A stretch of 64,000 nucleotides of DNA from an uncultured Bacteroidota bacterium (GCA_902629505.1 CACORF010000001.1:62001-126000), one strand, 5' to 3'; counted from the stretch's first letter, positions 11,757-20,558 are shown. The notes: generated from the sequence alone by a model not told the origin. Program-made: numbers and translations.

Positions 11757-12527
11757 ATGAGACTTGCATTTTATTTTGTCATTGGTGTCTTCTCAAGCGT
11801 AAATTGGGGCTCTACCGGACACAGAGTCATAGCAGAAGTCGCTAGTAATTACTTGACTGATAATGCACGGTTACAAATAAATAAAATTCTTGATGGGGAA
11901 ACCCTTGTAAATGCATCTACATATGCCGATGATATAAAGTCTGATAGTAGATATGACAAGTATTATAATTGGCACTTTATAAACATGGAATTGGATGATG
12001 ATTACCAAGATATAAATCCATCAGAAAAAGGAGATGTTTACATAGCCATAAATCAATGTATAGATATATTGCAGAATAGTTCAGCATCTAATTCAGAAAA
12101 ATCATTTTATTTAAAATTACTCGTCCATTTTGTTGGAGACCTTCATCAGCCGCTTCATATAGGAAGGTACGAGGATAGAGGTGCAAATAGAATTTATGTA
12201 AAATGGTTTGGTAGAAACTCAAATCTTCATCGTGTATGGGATTCAGAAATGATTAATAGTCACAATATGAGTTACAGCGAATTAGCTTTAAACCTTCCTG
12301 ATCCAAATTTGCTAATTTCTACAAAAGAAGCTGACAAATTTCAAAGGGATGATGTTTTAAAATGGGTAAACGAAATTCATGAGTACACTGTAAGTATATA
12401 CAATGGAGTATCCATTGATGATAGGTTAGGTTATGAGTATCAATATGAGAACTTTGGGACGGTGAAAGATCTATTATTAGTTGGTGGAATTAGACTAGCT
12501 AAAATCCTAAATTATCTATTTGATTAA
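11757..12527 (+). CDS. S1/P1-type zinc nuclease, secreted
   Basis: Secreted single-strand nuclease of the S1/P1 family, 256 residues. The signal peptide appears to be cleaved just before W17, giving the mature Trp N-terminus whose amino group helps bind zinc in this family. Further ligands are visible: H22 in TGH, an Asp in STYADDI, His in NWHF, the HFVGDLHQPLH block, and NLHRVWDSE. It probably degrades extracellular or periplasmic nucleic acid, giving nucleosides and phosphate, useful in the ocean (inference). It is divergent from the DUF5916 gene across 93 bp, and its 3' end overlaps htpG on the other strand by 12 bp. Confidence 0.92.
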   Translation: MRLAFYFVIGVFSSVNWGSTGHRVIAEVASNYLTDNARLQINKILDGETLVNASTYADDIKSDSRYDKYYNWHFINMELDDDYQDINPSEKGDVYIAINQCIDILQNSSASNSEKSFYLKLLVHFVGDLHQPLHIGRYEDRGANRIYVKWFGRNSNLHRVWDSEMINSHNMSYSELALNLPDPNLLISTKEADKFQRDDVLKWVNEIHEYTVSIYNGVSIDDRLGYEYQYENFGTVKDLLLVGGIRLAKILNYLFD

Positions 12528-14381
12528 ATCTATACTTCTGTTTATAAAATCTGTAAGTTCTTTACCCGTAAGAGTATTCTGAGAAAGTTTAGCAAGATCA
12601 ACAGACTGTTTTATTAAGCTGTTTCTTTTTTTCTCAGTTCGAGTATTTAATATTTTACTCACCAACTCGTGATTAGTATTTACAATCAAAGAATACATAT
12701 CAGGCATACTTCCCATAGCCCCTCCACCTGTTTGTTGCATCTCTTTCATTCTTCTCATAAATTCAGGTTGAGCTAACATAAAAGGTAAAGAATTACTATC
12801 TAAAGCCTCGAGTTGTACAGTATATTTATCTTCAGAAACTGCACTTTCAATCATTGGTTTTAACTTCTCTTTTTCTTCATCTGATAATTTAGAAATAACT
12901 TGATCATCTTTTTTTATTAAATTTTCTAGAGTATCAGAATCAACCCTAGAAAATTTTAACTTTTCTTTCTTAGACTCAAGTTTTTGAATTAAATGTGGTA
13001 TAATAGGTGAATCTAATAATAAAACTTCATACCCTTTCTCTTTTGCAGACTCAATATATGTATATTGCTCTTCTCTGTTTTGAGCATATAGTACTATTAA
13101 GTTTCCATCCTTATCAGTTTGTAAATCCTTAATTTTATCCTCGAGCTCTTGATAAGTATAATATTTTTCATCTACCGAAGGATATAAATTAAATGATTCT
13201 GCTTTATCATAAAACTTGTCTTCTGTAAGCATACCATATTCGATAACAACTTTGATATCATTCCACTTACTTTCAAGATTTTCTCTTTCATTTTTAAAGA
13301 TTGAGCTAAGTTTATCAGCAACTTTTCTTGTAATGTAGTTGGTAATTTTTTTTACTGAAGTATCAGATTGAAGATAACTTCTTGAAACATTTAAAGGAAT
13401 ATCTGGAGAGTCAATAACTCCTCTTAATAACCCTAAAAATTCAGGAACAATACCTTCAACGTTATCGGTAACAAATACTTGATTTTGATAAAGTTGAATT
13501 CTATCTTTTTGAAGATTAAGATCATTTGATATTTTCGGGAAATATAATATTCCTGTGAGATTAAATGGATAATCAACATTAAGATGAATATGAAACAATG
13601 GTTCTTCGAATTGATATGGGTATAATTCTCTGTAAAATTGTTTGTAATTCTCATCTTTTAGTTCAGATGGAGGTCTTGTCCATGCTGGATTTGGATTATT
13701 TATAATATTATCAACTGTAATCTTTTCCTCTTTACCTTCTTCTTTTCCAGGAATAGTCTCTTCCTTTGTCCCAAATTTTATAGGATGAGGCATAAACTTA
13801 TTATACTTGCTAAGCAATTCCGTAATTTTAGCTTCCTCTAGATAATCTTTAGAATCTTTTGAAATATGAAGAATAATTTCAGTACCTCTTTCTTTTTTGT
13901 CACTCTTTTTTAGACTATACTCAGGTGAGCCATCACAAACCCAATGAGCAGCAGGTTCATCTTTATATGACTTTGTAATGATCTCTACTTTATCAGCAAC
14001 CATAAAAGAAGAGTAAAAACCAAGACCAAAGTGACCTATTATGCCTGTATCTTTAGAAGTTTCTTTATACTTTTCAAGAAATTCCTCAGCTCCTGAAAAA
14101 GCTACATCATTGATATATTTTTTTACTTCCTCGGAAGTCATACCTACACCATTGTCAATTATATGTAGTATTTTTTTCTTTTTATCAATTTTAATTTCAA
14201 CACCAAGCTCTCCAATTTCCCCTTTCACTTCTCCTATACTAGATAGGTGATGAATCTTTGTTAAAGCGTCCGTAGCATTTGAAATAAGTTCTCTTAAAAA
14301 AATTTCTTGATCACTATATAAAAACTTCTTTATAAGTGGAAATATGTTTTCTACCGAGACGTTAATTTTTCCTTTAGGCAT
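12516..14381 (-). CDS. htpG: Molecular chaperone HtpG (Hsp90)
   Basis: ATP-dependent cytosolic chaperone of 621 residues, the normal bacterial length. The N-terminal GHKL ATPase is intact: E31, N35 and D38 in LRELISNATDAL, the DNGVGMT nucleotide loop, GHFGLGFYS lid segment and RGTEIILH strand. The middle domain keeps the conserved arginine region (NVSRSYLQ). The C-terminal dimerisation domain follows a MQQTGGGAMG linker. The start ATG follows an A/T-rich leader; a TTG and a T-run ending in TTTGCA lie upstream near 14405-14440 and may be its promoter, but the spacing does not fit the consensus cleanly. Confidence 0.97.
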   Translation of the reverse strand: MPKGKINVSVENIFPLIKKFLYSDQEIFLRELISNATDALTKIHHLSSIGEVKGEIGELGVEIKIDKKKKILHIIDNGVGMTSEEVKKYINDVAFSGAEEFLEKYKETSKDTGIIGHFGLGFYSSFMVADKVEIITKSYKDEPAAHWVCDGSPEYSLKKSDKKERGTEIILHISKDSKDYLEEAKITELLSKYNKFMPHPIKFGTKEETIPGKEEGKEEKITVDNIINNPNPAWTRPPSELKDENYKQFYRELYPYQFEEPLFHIHLNVDYPFNLTGILYFPKISNDLNLQKDRIQLYQNQVFVTDNVEGIVPEFLGLLRGVIDSPDIPLNVSRSYLQSDTSVKKITNYITRKVADKLSSIFKNERENLESKWNDIKVVIEYGMLTEDKFYDKAESFNLYPSVDEKYYTYQELEDKIKDLQTDKDGNLIVLYAQNREEQYTYIESAKEKGYEVLLLDSPIIPHLIQKLESKKEKLKFSRVDSDTLENLIKKDDQVISKLSDEEKEKLKPMIESAVSEDKYTVQLEALDSNSLPFMLAQPEFMRRMKEMQQTGGGAMGSMPDMYSLIVNTNHELVSKILNTRTEKKRNSLIKQSVDLAKLSQNTLTGKELTDFINRSIDLIK

Positions 14382-14443
14382 AATTATATTTTAATTTATG
14401 AATTGCAAAAAAAATACCAATTGATAATTATGACAAATTGACA

Positions 14444-15898
14444 TTATTTTCTAATTAAATAAAGCCCTACAAAGTTTATTAATCCATTAAATGGCAGTAA
14501 TTCATATCCTATTGAGTAGCCTCCAATTGTCTCTGGAGGAATATTTCCTATCAATATTATTAGAATTATGTTAATTATAATCACTAAAAAGACTTTATCA
14601 TCATCGATTTTATAATTAGTAAATATCCCAAAGGCAAATAGACCAAGAAGTGGTCCATATGTATATTGGGCTACTGTTAAAAGGCTATCTATGACATTTT
14701 TGTCTAAATAATACCTAAAGAAAATTACCACCAGTATAAGTAGTATACTCATTAGTACATGAACATATTTTCTGGTTTTTTTTGAATTTGACTTACTACT
14801 ATCTATTTTCAGAATATCCACACAAAAAGAAGTGGTTAGAGATGTTAAAGCACTGTCAGCACTACTATATGCAGCTGCTATTAGGCCTAAAATAAAAGTT
14901 ATACCTAAAAATCCGCCTAGACCTGAGCTTAATGCAATTTCAGGAAATAGAAGATCTGTTCTGGGACTATTATCAACTAATGGGATATTAATTCCTTTTT
15001 GATTTGAGTATATGTATAAAAGTGCACCTAAAACTATGAATAAAAATGTCACTGCAGTAAGGATAAAACTAAAAACAATCATATTCTTTCTGGCATCATT
15101 TAAATTTCTACAAGTAAGGTTTTTTTGCATCATATCTTGATCCAAACCTGTCATACAGATAGTTATAAAAGCACCCCCAATAATTGATTTCAAAAAGTAA
15201 TTTCTTTCCATCAAGCTATCTGTTACAAATATTTGACTATACTCTTTAAAATCATTTGATCCAACAAATTCAAAAAATGTCCATCCAATATCTTTATTTA
15301 TGTAGTGTATTGATAGCACTACTGCAAGAATCATTAAAGTTGTTTGAATAGTATCCGTCCAAACTATTGTTTTTATACCTCCTCTACGTGTATACATCCA
15401 TATTAGCAAGATTGATATAATTACGGTTATTTCATATGGTATTCCAAAATCGTCTAGAACAAATTCTTGAAGAACAATTGCAACTAGATATAATCTAAAG
15501 GATGCTCCTAAAATTCTTGATATTAAAAATGAAATTGATCCAACCAAATGAGACTTTTTTCCAAAGCGTTCATTTAAATACTCATAAATAGATGTTAAAC
15601 CATAACTGTAGTAAACAGGTAATAATAAGTTAGCAACTATTAAGTATCCGATTAAGTATCCAATAACAACTTGAAAATATGTGAATTGAGATTCTCCCAC
15701 CCATCCTGGTACTGAAATAAAAGTAACTCCAGAGAGAGATGCTCCAACCATTCCAAAGGCAACAACAGCCCAATTGGAGCTTCTTTTTGCATTAAAAAAT
15801 GTTTCGTTATTATCTTCTTTACCAGTAAAATATGAAATGGCAGTTAGTATCAAAAAATAAGATACTATTGCTAATAAAATAATCTGTGGAGACAACAT
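14444..15898 (-). CDS. Sodium:solute symporter family protein (SSS/SLC5)
   Basis: Inner-membrane Na+-coupled transporter of 484 residues with about 13 hydrophobic segments. It begins directly in the membrane (LLAIVSYFLILTAISYFTG), then shows the family features: NAKRSSNWAVVAFGMVGASLSG near residues 37-58, RRGGIKTIVWTDTIQT in the middle, and a Ser/Thr-rich AAAYSSADSALTSLTT stretch forming part of the sodium site. Substrate cannot be read from sequence; members take up sugars, amino acids, carboxylates or sialic acids. It lies 62 bp downstream of nothing co-directional (htpG follows it) and is divergent from recR. Confidence 0.88.
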   Translation of the reverse strand: MLSPQIILLAIVSYFLILTAISYFTGKEDNNETFFNAKRSSNWAVVAFGMVGASLSGVTFISVPGWVGESQFTYFQVVIGYLIGYLIVANLLLPVYYSYGLTSIYEYLNERFGKKSHLVGSISFLISRILGASFRLYLVAIVLQEFVLDDFGIPYEITVIISILLIWMYTRRGGIKTIVWTDTIQTTLMILAVVLSIHYINKDIGWTFFEFVGSNDFKEYSQIFVTDSLMERNYFLKSIIGGAFITICMTGLDQDMMQKNLTCRNLNDARKNMIVFSFILTAVTFLFIVLGALLYIYSNQKGINIPLVDNSPRTDLLFPEIALSSGLGGFLGITFILGLIAAAYSSADSALTSLTTSFCVDILKIDSSKSNSKKTRKYVHVLMSILLILVVIFFRYYLDKNVIDSLLTVAQYTYGPLLGLFAFGIFTNYKIDDDKVFLVIIINIILIILIGNIPPETIGGYSIGYELLPFNGLINFVGLYLIRK

Positions 15899-15948
15899 TT
15901 TTATAAATATACAAAAGAACTTACAACGAATATTTCTAAATTAGCTTA

Positions 15949-16569
15949 ATGGAATTTCCATCTAAACTTCTTGAAAATTTAGTATATAATATTTCGCAAT
16001 TATCTGGGATTGGAAAAAGATCTGCACTAAGAATTGCATTAGAAATTCTTAGAAAACCAAAAGAATATTCAAGAGATTTGTCTGAAAGTATTTTTGATTT
16101 TAAAACTCAGATAAAACATTGCTCTGAATGTCATAATATTTCTGATAAAGATATTTGTGATATATGTTCAAATCCGTCAAGAGATCAATCGATAATTTGT
16201 GTAGTTGAAGATATTAGAGATGTTATTGCTATAGAGAACACCAATCTTTATAATGGATTATATCATGTATTAGGTGGAGTCATCTCTCCAATTGAAGGAA
16301 TCGGCCCTGAAGACTTAAATATCTCTAGTATTGAAAAAAAGATAATTGATAAGAATATTAATGAAATTATTTTTGCATTAAGTGCAACAATAGAGGCTGA
16401 TACAACTAGTTTTTATTTATTCAAAATATTAAATAAACTTGACGTCAAGGTCTCTGTCTTAGCAAGGGGAATACCTGTTGGTGATCAACTGGAATATACT
16501 GATGAAGTTACACTGGCAAGAAGTATTCAAAACAGACGTCCATATGAAAGCAATATTTCAAATCAGTAA
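15949..16569 (+). CDS. recR: Recombination protein RecR
   Basis: RecFOR pathway DNA-repair protein of 206 residues that helps load RecA on gapped DNA. The N-terminal helix-hairpin-helix reads SQLSGIGKRSALRIA, then a four-cysteine zinc finger (CSECHNIS, CDICSNPS), then the Toprim domain with VVEDIRDVIAIE and HVLGGVISPIEGIGPEDLNI, and the C-terminal GIPVGDQLEYTDEVTL walker-like block. Divergent from the symporter gene across 50 bp. No clear TAnnTTTG box is seen in that gap. Length and domains are normal. Confidence 0.96.
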   Translation: MEFPSKLLENLVYNISQLSGIGKRSALRIALEILRKPKEYSRDLSESIFDFKTQIKHCSECHNISDKDICDICSNPSRDQSIICVVEDIRDVIAIENTNLYNGLYHVLGGVISPIEGIGPEDLNISSIEKKIIDKNINEIIFALSATIEADTTSFYLFKILNKLDVKVSVLARGIPVGDQLEYTDEVTLARSIQNRRPYESNISNQ

Positions 16570-16582
16570 TAATTTAATATTG

Positions 16583-16590
16583 TAAATTTG
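16583..16590 (+). promoter_or_regulatory. TAnnTTTG -7 box before the E2 gene
   Basis: TAAATTTG, followed by CAAATACTATTCTA and the E2 ATG 15 bp after the box. No clear -33 TTG. The transcript leader would be about 8-11 bases. Confidence 0.65.
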
Positions 16591-16604
16591 CAAATACTAT
16601 TCTA

Positions 16605-17909
16605 ATGGGAAAATATCAATTAAAGCTTCCAAAGATGGGAGAAAGCATTGCTGAAGCAACTATAACCAAATGGTTAAAAGATGTTGGAGACACTGTTGAG
16701 ATAGATGAATCTTTGGTTGAGATTGCTACAGATAAAGTAGACTCGGATGTACCCTCTGAATACAAAGGTAAACTTATTAAAAAGAATTTTGAAGTAAATG
16801 ATGTAGTTAAAGTAGGAGAGGTAATAGCTGAAATTGAAACAGATATGATTGATAATGATCAGACAATAATTAAATCCAAAGAAATTAAAAAGGAAATTGT
16901 TGCACAAGAAGTAGATGATGAAATTACTGAGGAAAATGTTTTAGAAGATATACCATCGATAGAATTATTGGATAAAGTTGATAAAACTAATATTGAAAAG
17001 AGTGAATCTAAAAGTGATAAATTCTATTCTCCTCTTGTTAAAAACATTGCAAAAAAAGAAAAAATTAGTAATCAAGAGCTAGATTCAATTGTTGGATCTG
17101 GAAAGGATGGAAGAGTTACTAAGCAAGACATACTATCTTTCGTAAAATCAAGATCAAACAATTTAAAAGATAATATTCAATTTGAAACGAGTTCTTCAAG
17201 AGAGGATCAAATCTTAGAGCTTGATAGAATGGGTAAAATAATTTTTGATCATATGTCAAGAAGTAAAAAAATCTCTGCCCATGTTCAGTCATTTGTAGAA
17301 GTTGATGTATCAAATTTATGGGACTGGAGAGAAAAATATAAAAAATCATTTTTTGATAATGAGGGGCAGAGACTTACATTTACACCTCTTTTTATTGACG
17401 CTGTAGTTAAATCACTTAAAGATTACCCAATCTTGAATAGTTCAGTTGTTGATGAGAAAGTCATAATTAAAAAATCAATAAACATTGGTATGGCTACAGC
17501 AGTTGAAAATGGTAATTTAATTGTGCCTGTAATAAAGAATGCTGATCACCTGAATCTCAAAGGACTAACACTAGCTGTCAATGATTTATCGAATAGGGCT
17601 AGATCTAATTCTCTTAAACCTGAGGAAATAACTGATGGAACTTACACTGTAACAAATGTTGGAAACTTTGGCTCAATCATGGGTACACCAATTATTAATC
17701 AACCACAAGTTGGGATTATAGCTATCGGTGTTATAAGGAAACTACCATCTGTAATTGAGACAGAGAAAGGAGATTTTGTTGGAATCAGAAAGAAACTCAT
17801 TCTATCTCATACATATGATCATAGAATTATTAATGGTTCAGTTGGTGGTAGCTTTGTAAAGAGAGTTGCCGAATATCTTGAGGGATGGGATATGAACCAA
17901 ACGATATAG
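16605..17909 (+). CDS. 2-oxo acid dehydrogenase E2 (dihydrolipoyllysine acyltransferase)
   Basis: Core acyltransferase of a pyruvate, 2-oxoglutarate or branched-chain dehydrogenase complex, 434 residues. One lipoyl domain spans about 1-78 with lipoylated K44 in ATDKVDSD. An acidic linker follows, then the peripheral subunit-binding domain at about 136-178 (YSPLVKNIAKKEKIS, GSGKDGRVTKQDI) and the CoA-dependent catalytic domain at about 205-430. The catalytic HxxxDG motif reads HRIING, with H406 kept but Asn410 where Asp is usual. No E1 or E3 gene is nearby, so the substrate cannot be set from context. A TAAATTTG promoter box lies 15 bp before the ATG. Confidence 0.92.
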   Translation: MGKYQLKLPKMGESIAEATITKWLKDVGDTVEIDESLVEIATDKVDSDVPSEYKGKLIKKNFEVNDVVKVGEVIAEIETDMIDNDQTIIKSKEIKKEIVAQEVDDEITEENVLEDIPSIELLDKVDKTNIEKSESKSDKFYSPLVKNIAKKEKISNQELDSIVGSGKDGRVTKQDILSFVKSRSNNLKDNIQFETSSSREDQILELDRMGKIIFDHMSRSKKISAHVQSFVEVDVSNLWDWREKYKKSFFDNEGQRLTFTPLFIDAVVKSLKDYPILNSSVVDEKVIIKKSINIGMATAVENGNLIVPVIKNADHLNLKGLTLAVNDLSNRARSNSLKPEEITDGTYTVTNVGNFGSIMGTPIINQPQVGIIAIGVIRKLPSVIETEKGDFVGIRKKLILSHTYDHRIINGSVGGSFVKRVAEYLEGWDMNQTI

Positions 17910-17910
17910 T

Positions 17911-18678
17911 ATGAGAGTCAAATTAGAAAGACCAATTTGTTTTTTTGATCTTGAAACTACTGGTGCAAAAGTTGGTAAAGATAGAATCGTAGAAATTGCT
18001 ATTTTAAAGGTTGATACTGATAATCAAGAATCTCAAAAGGTATGGAGAATAAACCCTGAAATGGATATATCTTTTCAGGCTACTCAAGTTCATGGAATAA
18101 CAAATGATATGGTTAAAAATGAACCGAATTTTCAACATTATTCGAATGAGATTTATCAATTTATAAAGGATAGCGATTTAGCTGGTTTTAATGCTATAAA
18201 GTTTGACATTCCAATTTTAGTTGAAGAACTAATTAGGGCAGATATTGATTTTGATTTTTCCAAAGTTAGAATGATAGACAGTCAGGTTATATTCCATAAA
18301 AAGGAACCCAGAAATCTTTCTGCGGCTCTAAAGTTTTATTGTGGTAAAAATTTGGAGAATGCCCATTCTGCTCTTGATGATACAATAGCGACATATGAAG
18401 TTTTTAAAGCTCAACTTGAAAAGTATGATGATTTAGAACCAGATATTGATTTTTTAAGTGAATACACAAAAAGAAGTAACAACCTCGATTTTGCAGGTAA
18501 AATTAGAATAGACGCAGATAATGATGCGATATTTGCTTTTGGTAAATATACAGGCCAAAAGGTAACAGATGTGTTTAAATCTGATAAAGGTTATTATTCT
18601 TGGATAATGAAAGGAGATTTTCCTGAATATACCAAGAAGATTTTTACAAAATTAAAATTAAGTTTAATCAACGATTAG
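17911..18678 (+). CDS. 3'-5' exonuclease, DEDDh family (DnaQ-like)
   Basis: DnaQ/RNase T-like exonuclease of 255 residues. The acidic catalytic residues are D13 and E15 (FDLETTG), an Asp in GFNAIKFDIP and the His/Asp pair in HSALDDTIA, so it is the DEDDh type. After the exonuclease domain (about 9-175) comes a small C-terminal domain (FAFGKYTGQKVTDVF, YYSWIMKGDFP) like the one at the end of exodeoxyribonuclease X and DUF3820 proteins. It could proofread or trim DNA ends; it is not a full polymerase epsilon subunit operon. The start ATG follows the E2 stop by 1 bp, so it is in the E2 transcript. Confidence 0.88.
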   Translation: MRVKLERPICFFDLETTGAKVGKDRIVEIAILKVDTDNQESQKVWRINPEMDISFQATQVHGITNDMVKNEPNFQHYSNEIYQFIKDSDLAGFNAIKFDIPILVEELIRADIDFDFSKVRMIDSQVIFHKKEPRNLSAALKFYCGKNLENAHSALDDTIATYEVFKAQLEKYDDLEPDIDFLSEYTKRSNNLDFAGKIRIDADNDAIFAFGKYTGQKVTDVFKSDKGYYSWIMKGDFPEYTKKIFTKLKLSLIND

Positions 18679-18682
18679 TAAG

Positions 18683-19294
18683 GTGAAAATTATTTGTATA
18701 GGTAGAAATTACATTGATCATATTAAGGAATTGTCTAATCAAAAGCCTAAAGATCCTGTAGTTTTTTTAAAACCAGATTCTGCAATAATTGCAAAAAATC
18801 AAAACTTTATTATACCATCTTTTTCAAATGATATTCATCATGAAGTTGAATTAGTTGTTAAAATTAATAAGGTAGGGAAACATATAGATAATTCTTTTTC
18901 TCATAAGTATTATGACGAGATAGGACTAGGAATTGATTTTACAGCTAGGGATATTCAAAATAACTTAAAAGAGAAAGGTCATCCCTGGGAAAAGTCAAAA
19001 GCTTTTGATAACTCTTGTATGGTAGGCAAATTTGTCAATAAAAATAATTTAGAGGATTTATCATTTATAAAATTTAGTCTAAAAAAAAATAATGAATTAG
19101 TTCAGTCAGGTTGTTCATCTGACATGTTATGGAGAATAGATGAACTAGTATCTTATGTTTCTCAATACTTTACCTTGAAAATAGGAGATCTAATTTTTAC
19201 AGGAACACCATCGGGAGTATCGAGAGTTGAGAGTGGAGATATCCTTGAAGGATTTATATCTAAAGACAAAATGTTTACACTTAAAGTAAAATAA
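18683..19294 (+). CDS. Fumarylacetoacetate hydrolase (FAH) family protein
   Basis: Metal-dependent hydrolase/decarboxylase fold of 203 residues. Seen: the N-terminal KIICIGRNYIDHIKEL, FLKPDSAI, the metal-binding HHEVELVVKI (E-x-E pair), GIDFTARDIQ, GHPWEKSKAFD and the FTGTPSGVSRVESGD end. These mark the FAHD1-like branch (acylpyruvase or oxaloacetate decarboxylase activity in other organisms). The start is GTG at 18683; no ATG is available before the conserved first strand. It follows the exonuclease by 4 bp. Confidence 0.88.
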   Translation: MKIICIGRNYIDHIKELSNQKPKDPVVFLKPDSAIIAKNQNFIIPSFSNDIHHEVELVVKINKVGKHIDNSFSHKYYDEIGLGIDFTARDIQNNLKEKGHPWEKSKAFDNSCMVGKFVNKNNLEDLSFIKFSLKKNNELVQSGCSSDMLWRIDELVSYVSQYFTLKIGDLIFTGTPSGVSRVESGDILEGFISKDKMFTLKVK

Positions 19295-19295
19295 A

Positions 19296-19763
19296 ATGAT
19301 TGAGAAGGTATTTGATTATTTAAATTCTAACAATGAAACAATTTGTTTTGCTGAAAGTTGTACTGGTGGAAATTTATCATCATCTATATCTAAAATACCA
19401 GGTGCTTCTAAAATATTTATTGGTTCAATTGTTTCTTATACTAGATACTCCAAAAAAAATATTCTTCAAATCAGTGAAAGTGAATTGGATAATTATTCTA
19501 CGGTAAGTCAAGAAATTACAGTTAAAATGGCTGAGAGTGTAAAAGAAAAATTTAACACTGATTATTCAATAGCAATTACTGGTAATGCTGGACCCTCTGT
19601 TGACTCACCTGAAACAAATCTAGGTGACTGCTTTATTGCTATTCTATCTAATAATGAGATTTTCTGTCAGAAATTTCATTTCAATTGCAATAGAGAGGAC
19701 TTTATTGTTCAAGCAACAAATAGCTCTTTTCAGCTTTTTTTCGATAAAATTATTAAGCAATAA
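19296..19763 (+). CDS. CinA C-terminal domain protein (nicotinamide-nucleotide amidohydrolase type)
   Basis: 155-residue protein matching only the C-terminal amidohydrolase (PncC) domain of CinA, which recycles nicotinamide mononucleotide to nicotinate mononucleotide in other bacteria. Diagnostic segments are FAESCTGGNLSSSIS, VSYTRYSKKNIL and AITGNAGPS. Most flavobacterial CinA proteins at this spot, as I recall, are about 415 residues with an extra N-terminal MoCF-like domain; here the preceding gene ends 1 bp before the ATG, so that domain is absent. rpmB follows after 61 bp and has its own promoter box. Confidence 0.88.
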   Translation: MIEKVFDYLNSNNETICFAESCTGGNLSSSISKIPGASKIFIGSIVSYTRYSKKNILQISESELDNYSTVSQEITVKMAESVKEKFNTDYSIAITGNAGPSVDSPETNLGDCFIAILSNNEIFCQKFHFNCNREDFIVQATNSSFQLFFDKIIKQ

Positions 19764-19792
19764 AATTATTTTTTTATTAAACTGAAATACAT

Positions 19793-19800
19793 TAGTTTTG
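19793..19800 (+). promoter_or_regulatory. TAnnTTTG -7 box before rpmB
   Basis: TAGTTTTG followed by CACG, ATG 25 bp after the box. The TTTGCACG string also occurs at the rpsL promoter. No -33 TTG. Confidence 0.65.
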
Positions 19801-19824
19801 CACGTTACAAAAAATTAGTGCGTT

Positions 19825-20061
19825 ATGTCTAAGACTTGTGAAATTACTGGAAAAAAAGTTATGTTTGGAAACAATGTTTCTAAGTCATTGAATAGGACAA
19901 AAAGAAGATTTGATGTAAATCTTATTAAGAAACGTTTCTTCATTCCTGAAGAGAATAAATGGGTTACTCTTAAGGTTTCAGCATCTGCTTTGAAAACTAT
20001 TAATAAAAAAGGTATTTCGGAAGTTTTAAAAGAAGCTAGAAAACAAGGTTTAATTAAGTAA
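19825..20061 (+). CDS. rpmB: 50S ribosomal protein L28
   Basis: Ribosomal protein bL28, 78 residues ([23 protein letters not shown]). It has only Cys5 and lacks the CxxC pairs of the zinc-binding form, so it is the zinc-free type. First gene of rpmB-rpmG-DUF4295, with 1-bp spacings. A TAGTTTTG box followed by CACG precedes the ATG by 24 bp. Confidence 0.97.
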   Translation: MSKTCEITGKKVMFGNNVSKSLNRTKRRFDVNLIKKRFFIPEENKWVTLKVSASALKTINKKGISEVLKEARKQGLIK

Positions 20062-20062
20062 A

Positions 20063-20245
20063 ATGGCAAAAAAAGGTAATAGAGTTCAAGTAATTTTGGA
20101 GTGTACTGAGCATAAAGACTCAGGTATGCCAGGTACTTCTAGATACATAACAACTAAGAATAAAAAAAATTCTCCAGATAGATTAGAAATTAAGAAATTC
20201 AATCCTATTCTGAAGAAAATGACTGTTCACAAAGAAATAAAATAA
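20063..20245 (+). CDS. rpmG: 50S ribosomal protein L33
   Basis: Ribosomal protein bL33, 60 residues ([33 protein letters not shown]). A single cysteine (C14) remains of the four that bind zinc in the C+ form. It sits 1 bp after rpmB and 1 bp before the DUF4295 gene, an order typical of Flavobacteriia. Confidence 0.97.
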   Translation: MAKKGNRVQVILECTEHKDSGMPGTSRYITTKNKKNSPDRLEIKKFNPILKKMTVHKEIK

Positions 20246-20246
20246 G

Positions 20247-20558
20247 ATGGCAAAAAAAGCTGTTGCTAGTTTACAAACTGGCTCAAAAAAACTTGCAAAA
20301 GCAATCAGAATGATCAAAAAAGATGGTTCTGATAACTATTCATTTGAGGAAAGAATTCTTCCACAAGATCTTGTCAATGATTGGTTAGCAGGTAAGCCAA
20401 TTGTAAAGAAAGAAGAACCACCTAAGCCTAAGGCTGAGGAGCCAGCTGCAGAAGAAGCTAAGGCTGAGGAGCCAGCTGCAGAAGAAGCTAAGGCTGAGGA
20501 GCCAGCTGCAGAAGAAGCTAAGGCTGAGGAGCCAGCTGCAGAAGAAAAGCCTGAATAA
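20247..20558 (+). CDS. DUF4295 family protein with repeated acidic tail
   Basis: Residues 1-50 (MAKKAVASLQTGSKK, AIRMIKKDGSDNYSFEE) match the small DUF4295 family found after rpmG throughout Bacteroidota. I believe this family corresponds to a Bacteroidota-specific large-subunit ribosomal protein, but cannot verify that here. Family members are usually about 50 residues; this one has 103. The extra half is a Lys/Pro linker followed by three perfect copies and a partial copy of the decapeptide KAEEPAAEEA, encoded by a perfect 30-bp tandem repeat. The tail is far richer in G+C than the surroundings. It is the last gene of the rpmB operon, and faces a convergent gene 17 bp away. Confidence 0.88.
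   Translation: MAKKAVASLQTGSKKLAKAIRMIKKDGSDNYSFEERILPQDLVNDWLAGKPIVKKEEPPKPKAEEPAAEEAKAEEPAAEEAKAEEPAAEEAKAEEPAAEEKPE
20431..20546 (+). repeat. Perfect 30-bp tandem repeat inside the DUF4295 gene
   Basis: Unit aggctgaggagccagctgca plus gaagaagcta. Copies at 20431-20460, 20461-20490 and 20491-20520 are identical, and 20521-20546 repeats the first 26 bases. It is in frame and encodes the KAEEPAAEEA decapeptide. Complete identity, including third codon positions, points to recent expansion by slippage. Confidence 0.98.

Noticed and set aside
20431-20546. Regular 30-bp repeats resembling a CRISPR array
   Set aside because: The copies are directly contiguous with no spacers, are in frame, and encode a decapeptide inside a gene; no cas genes are near.
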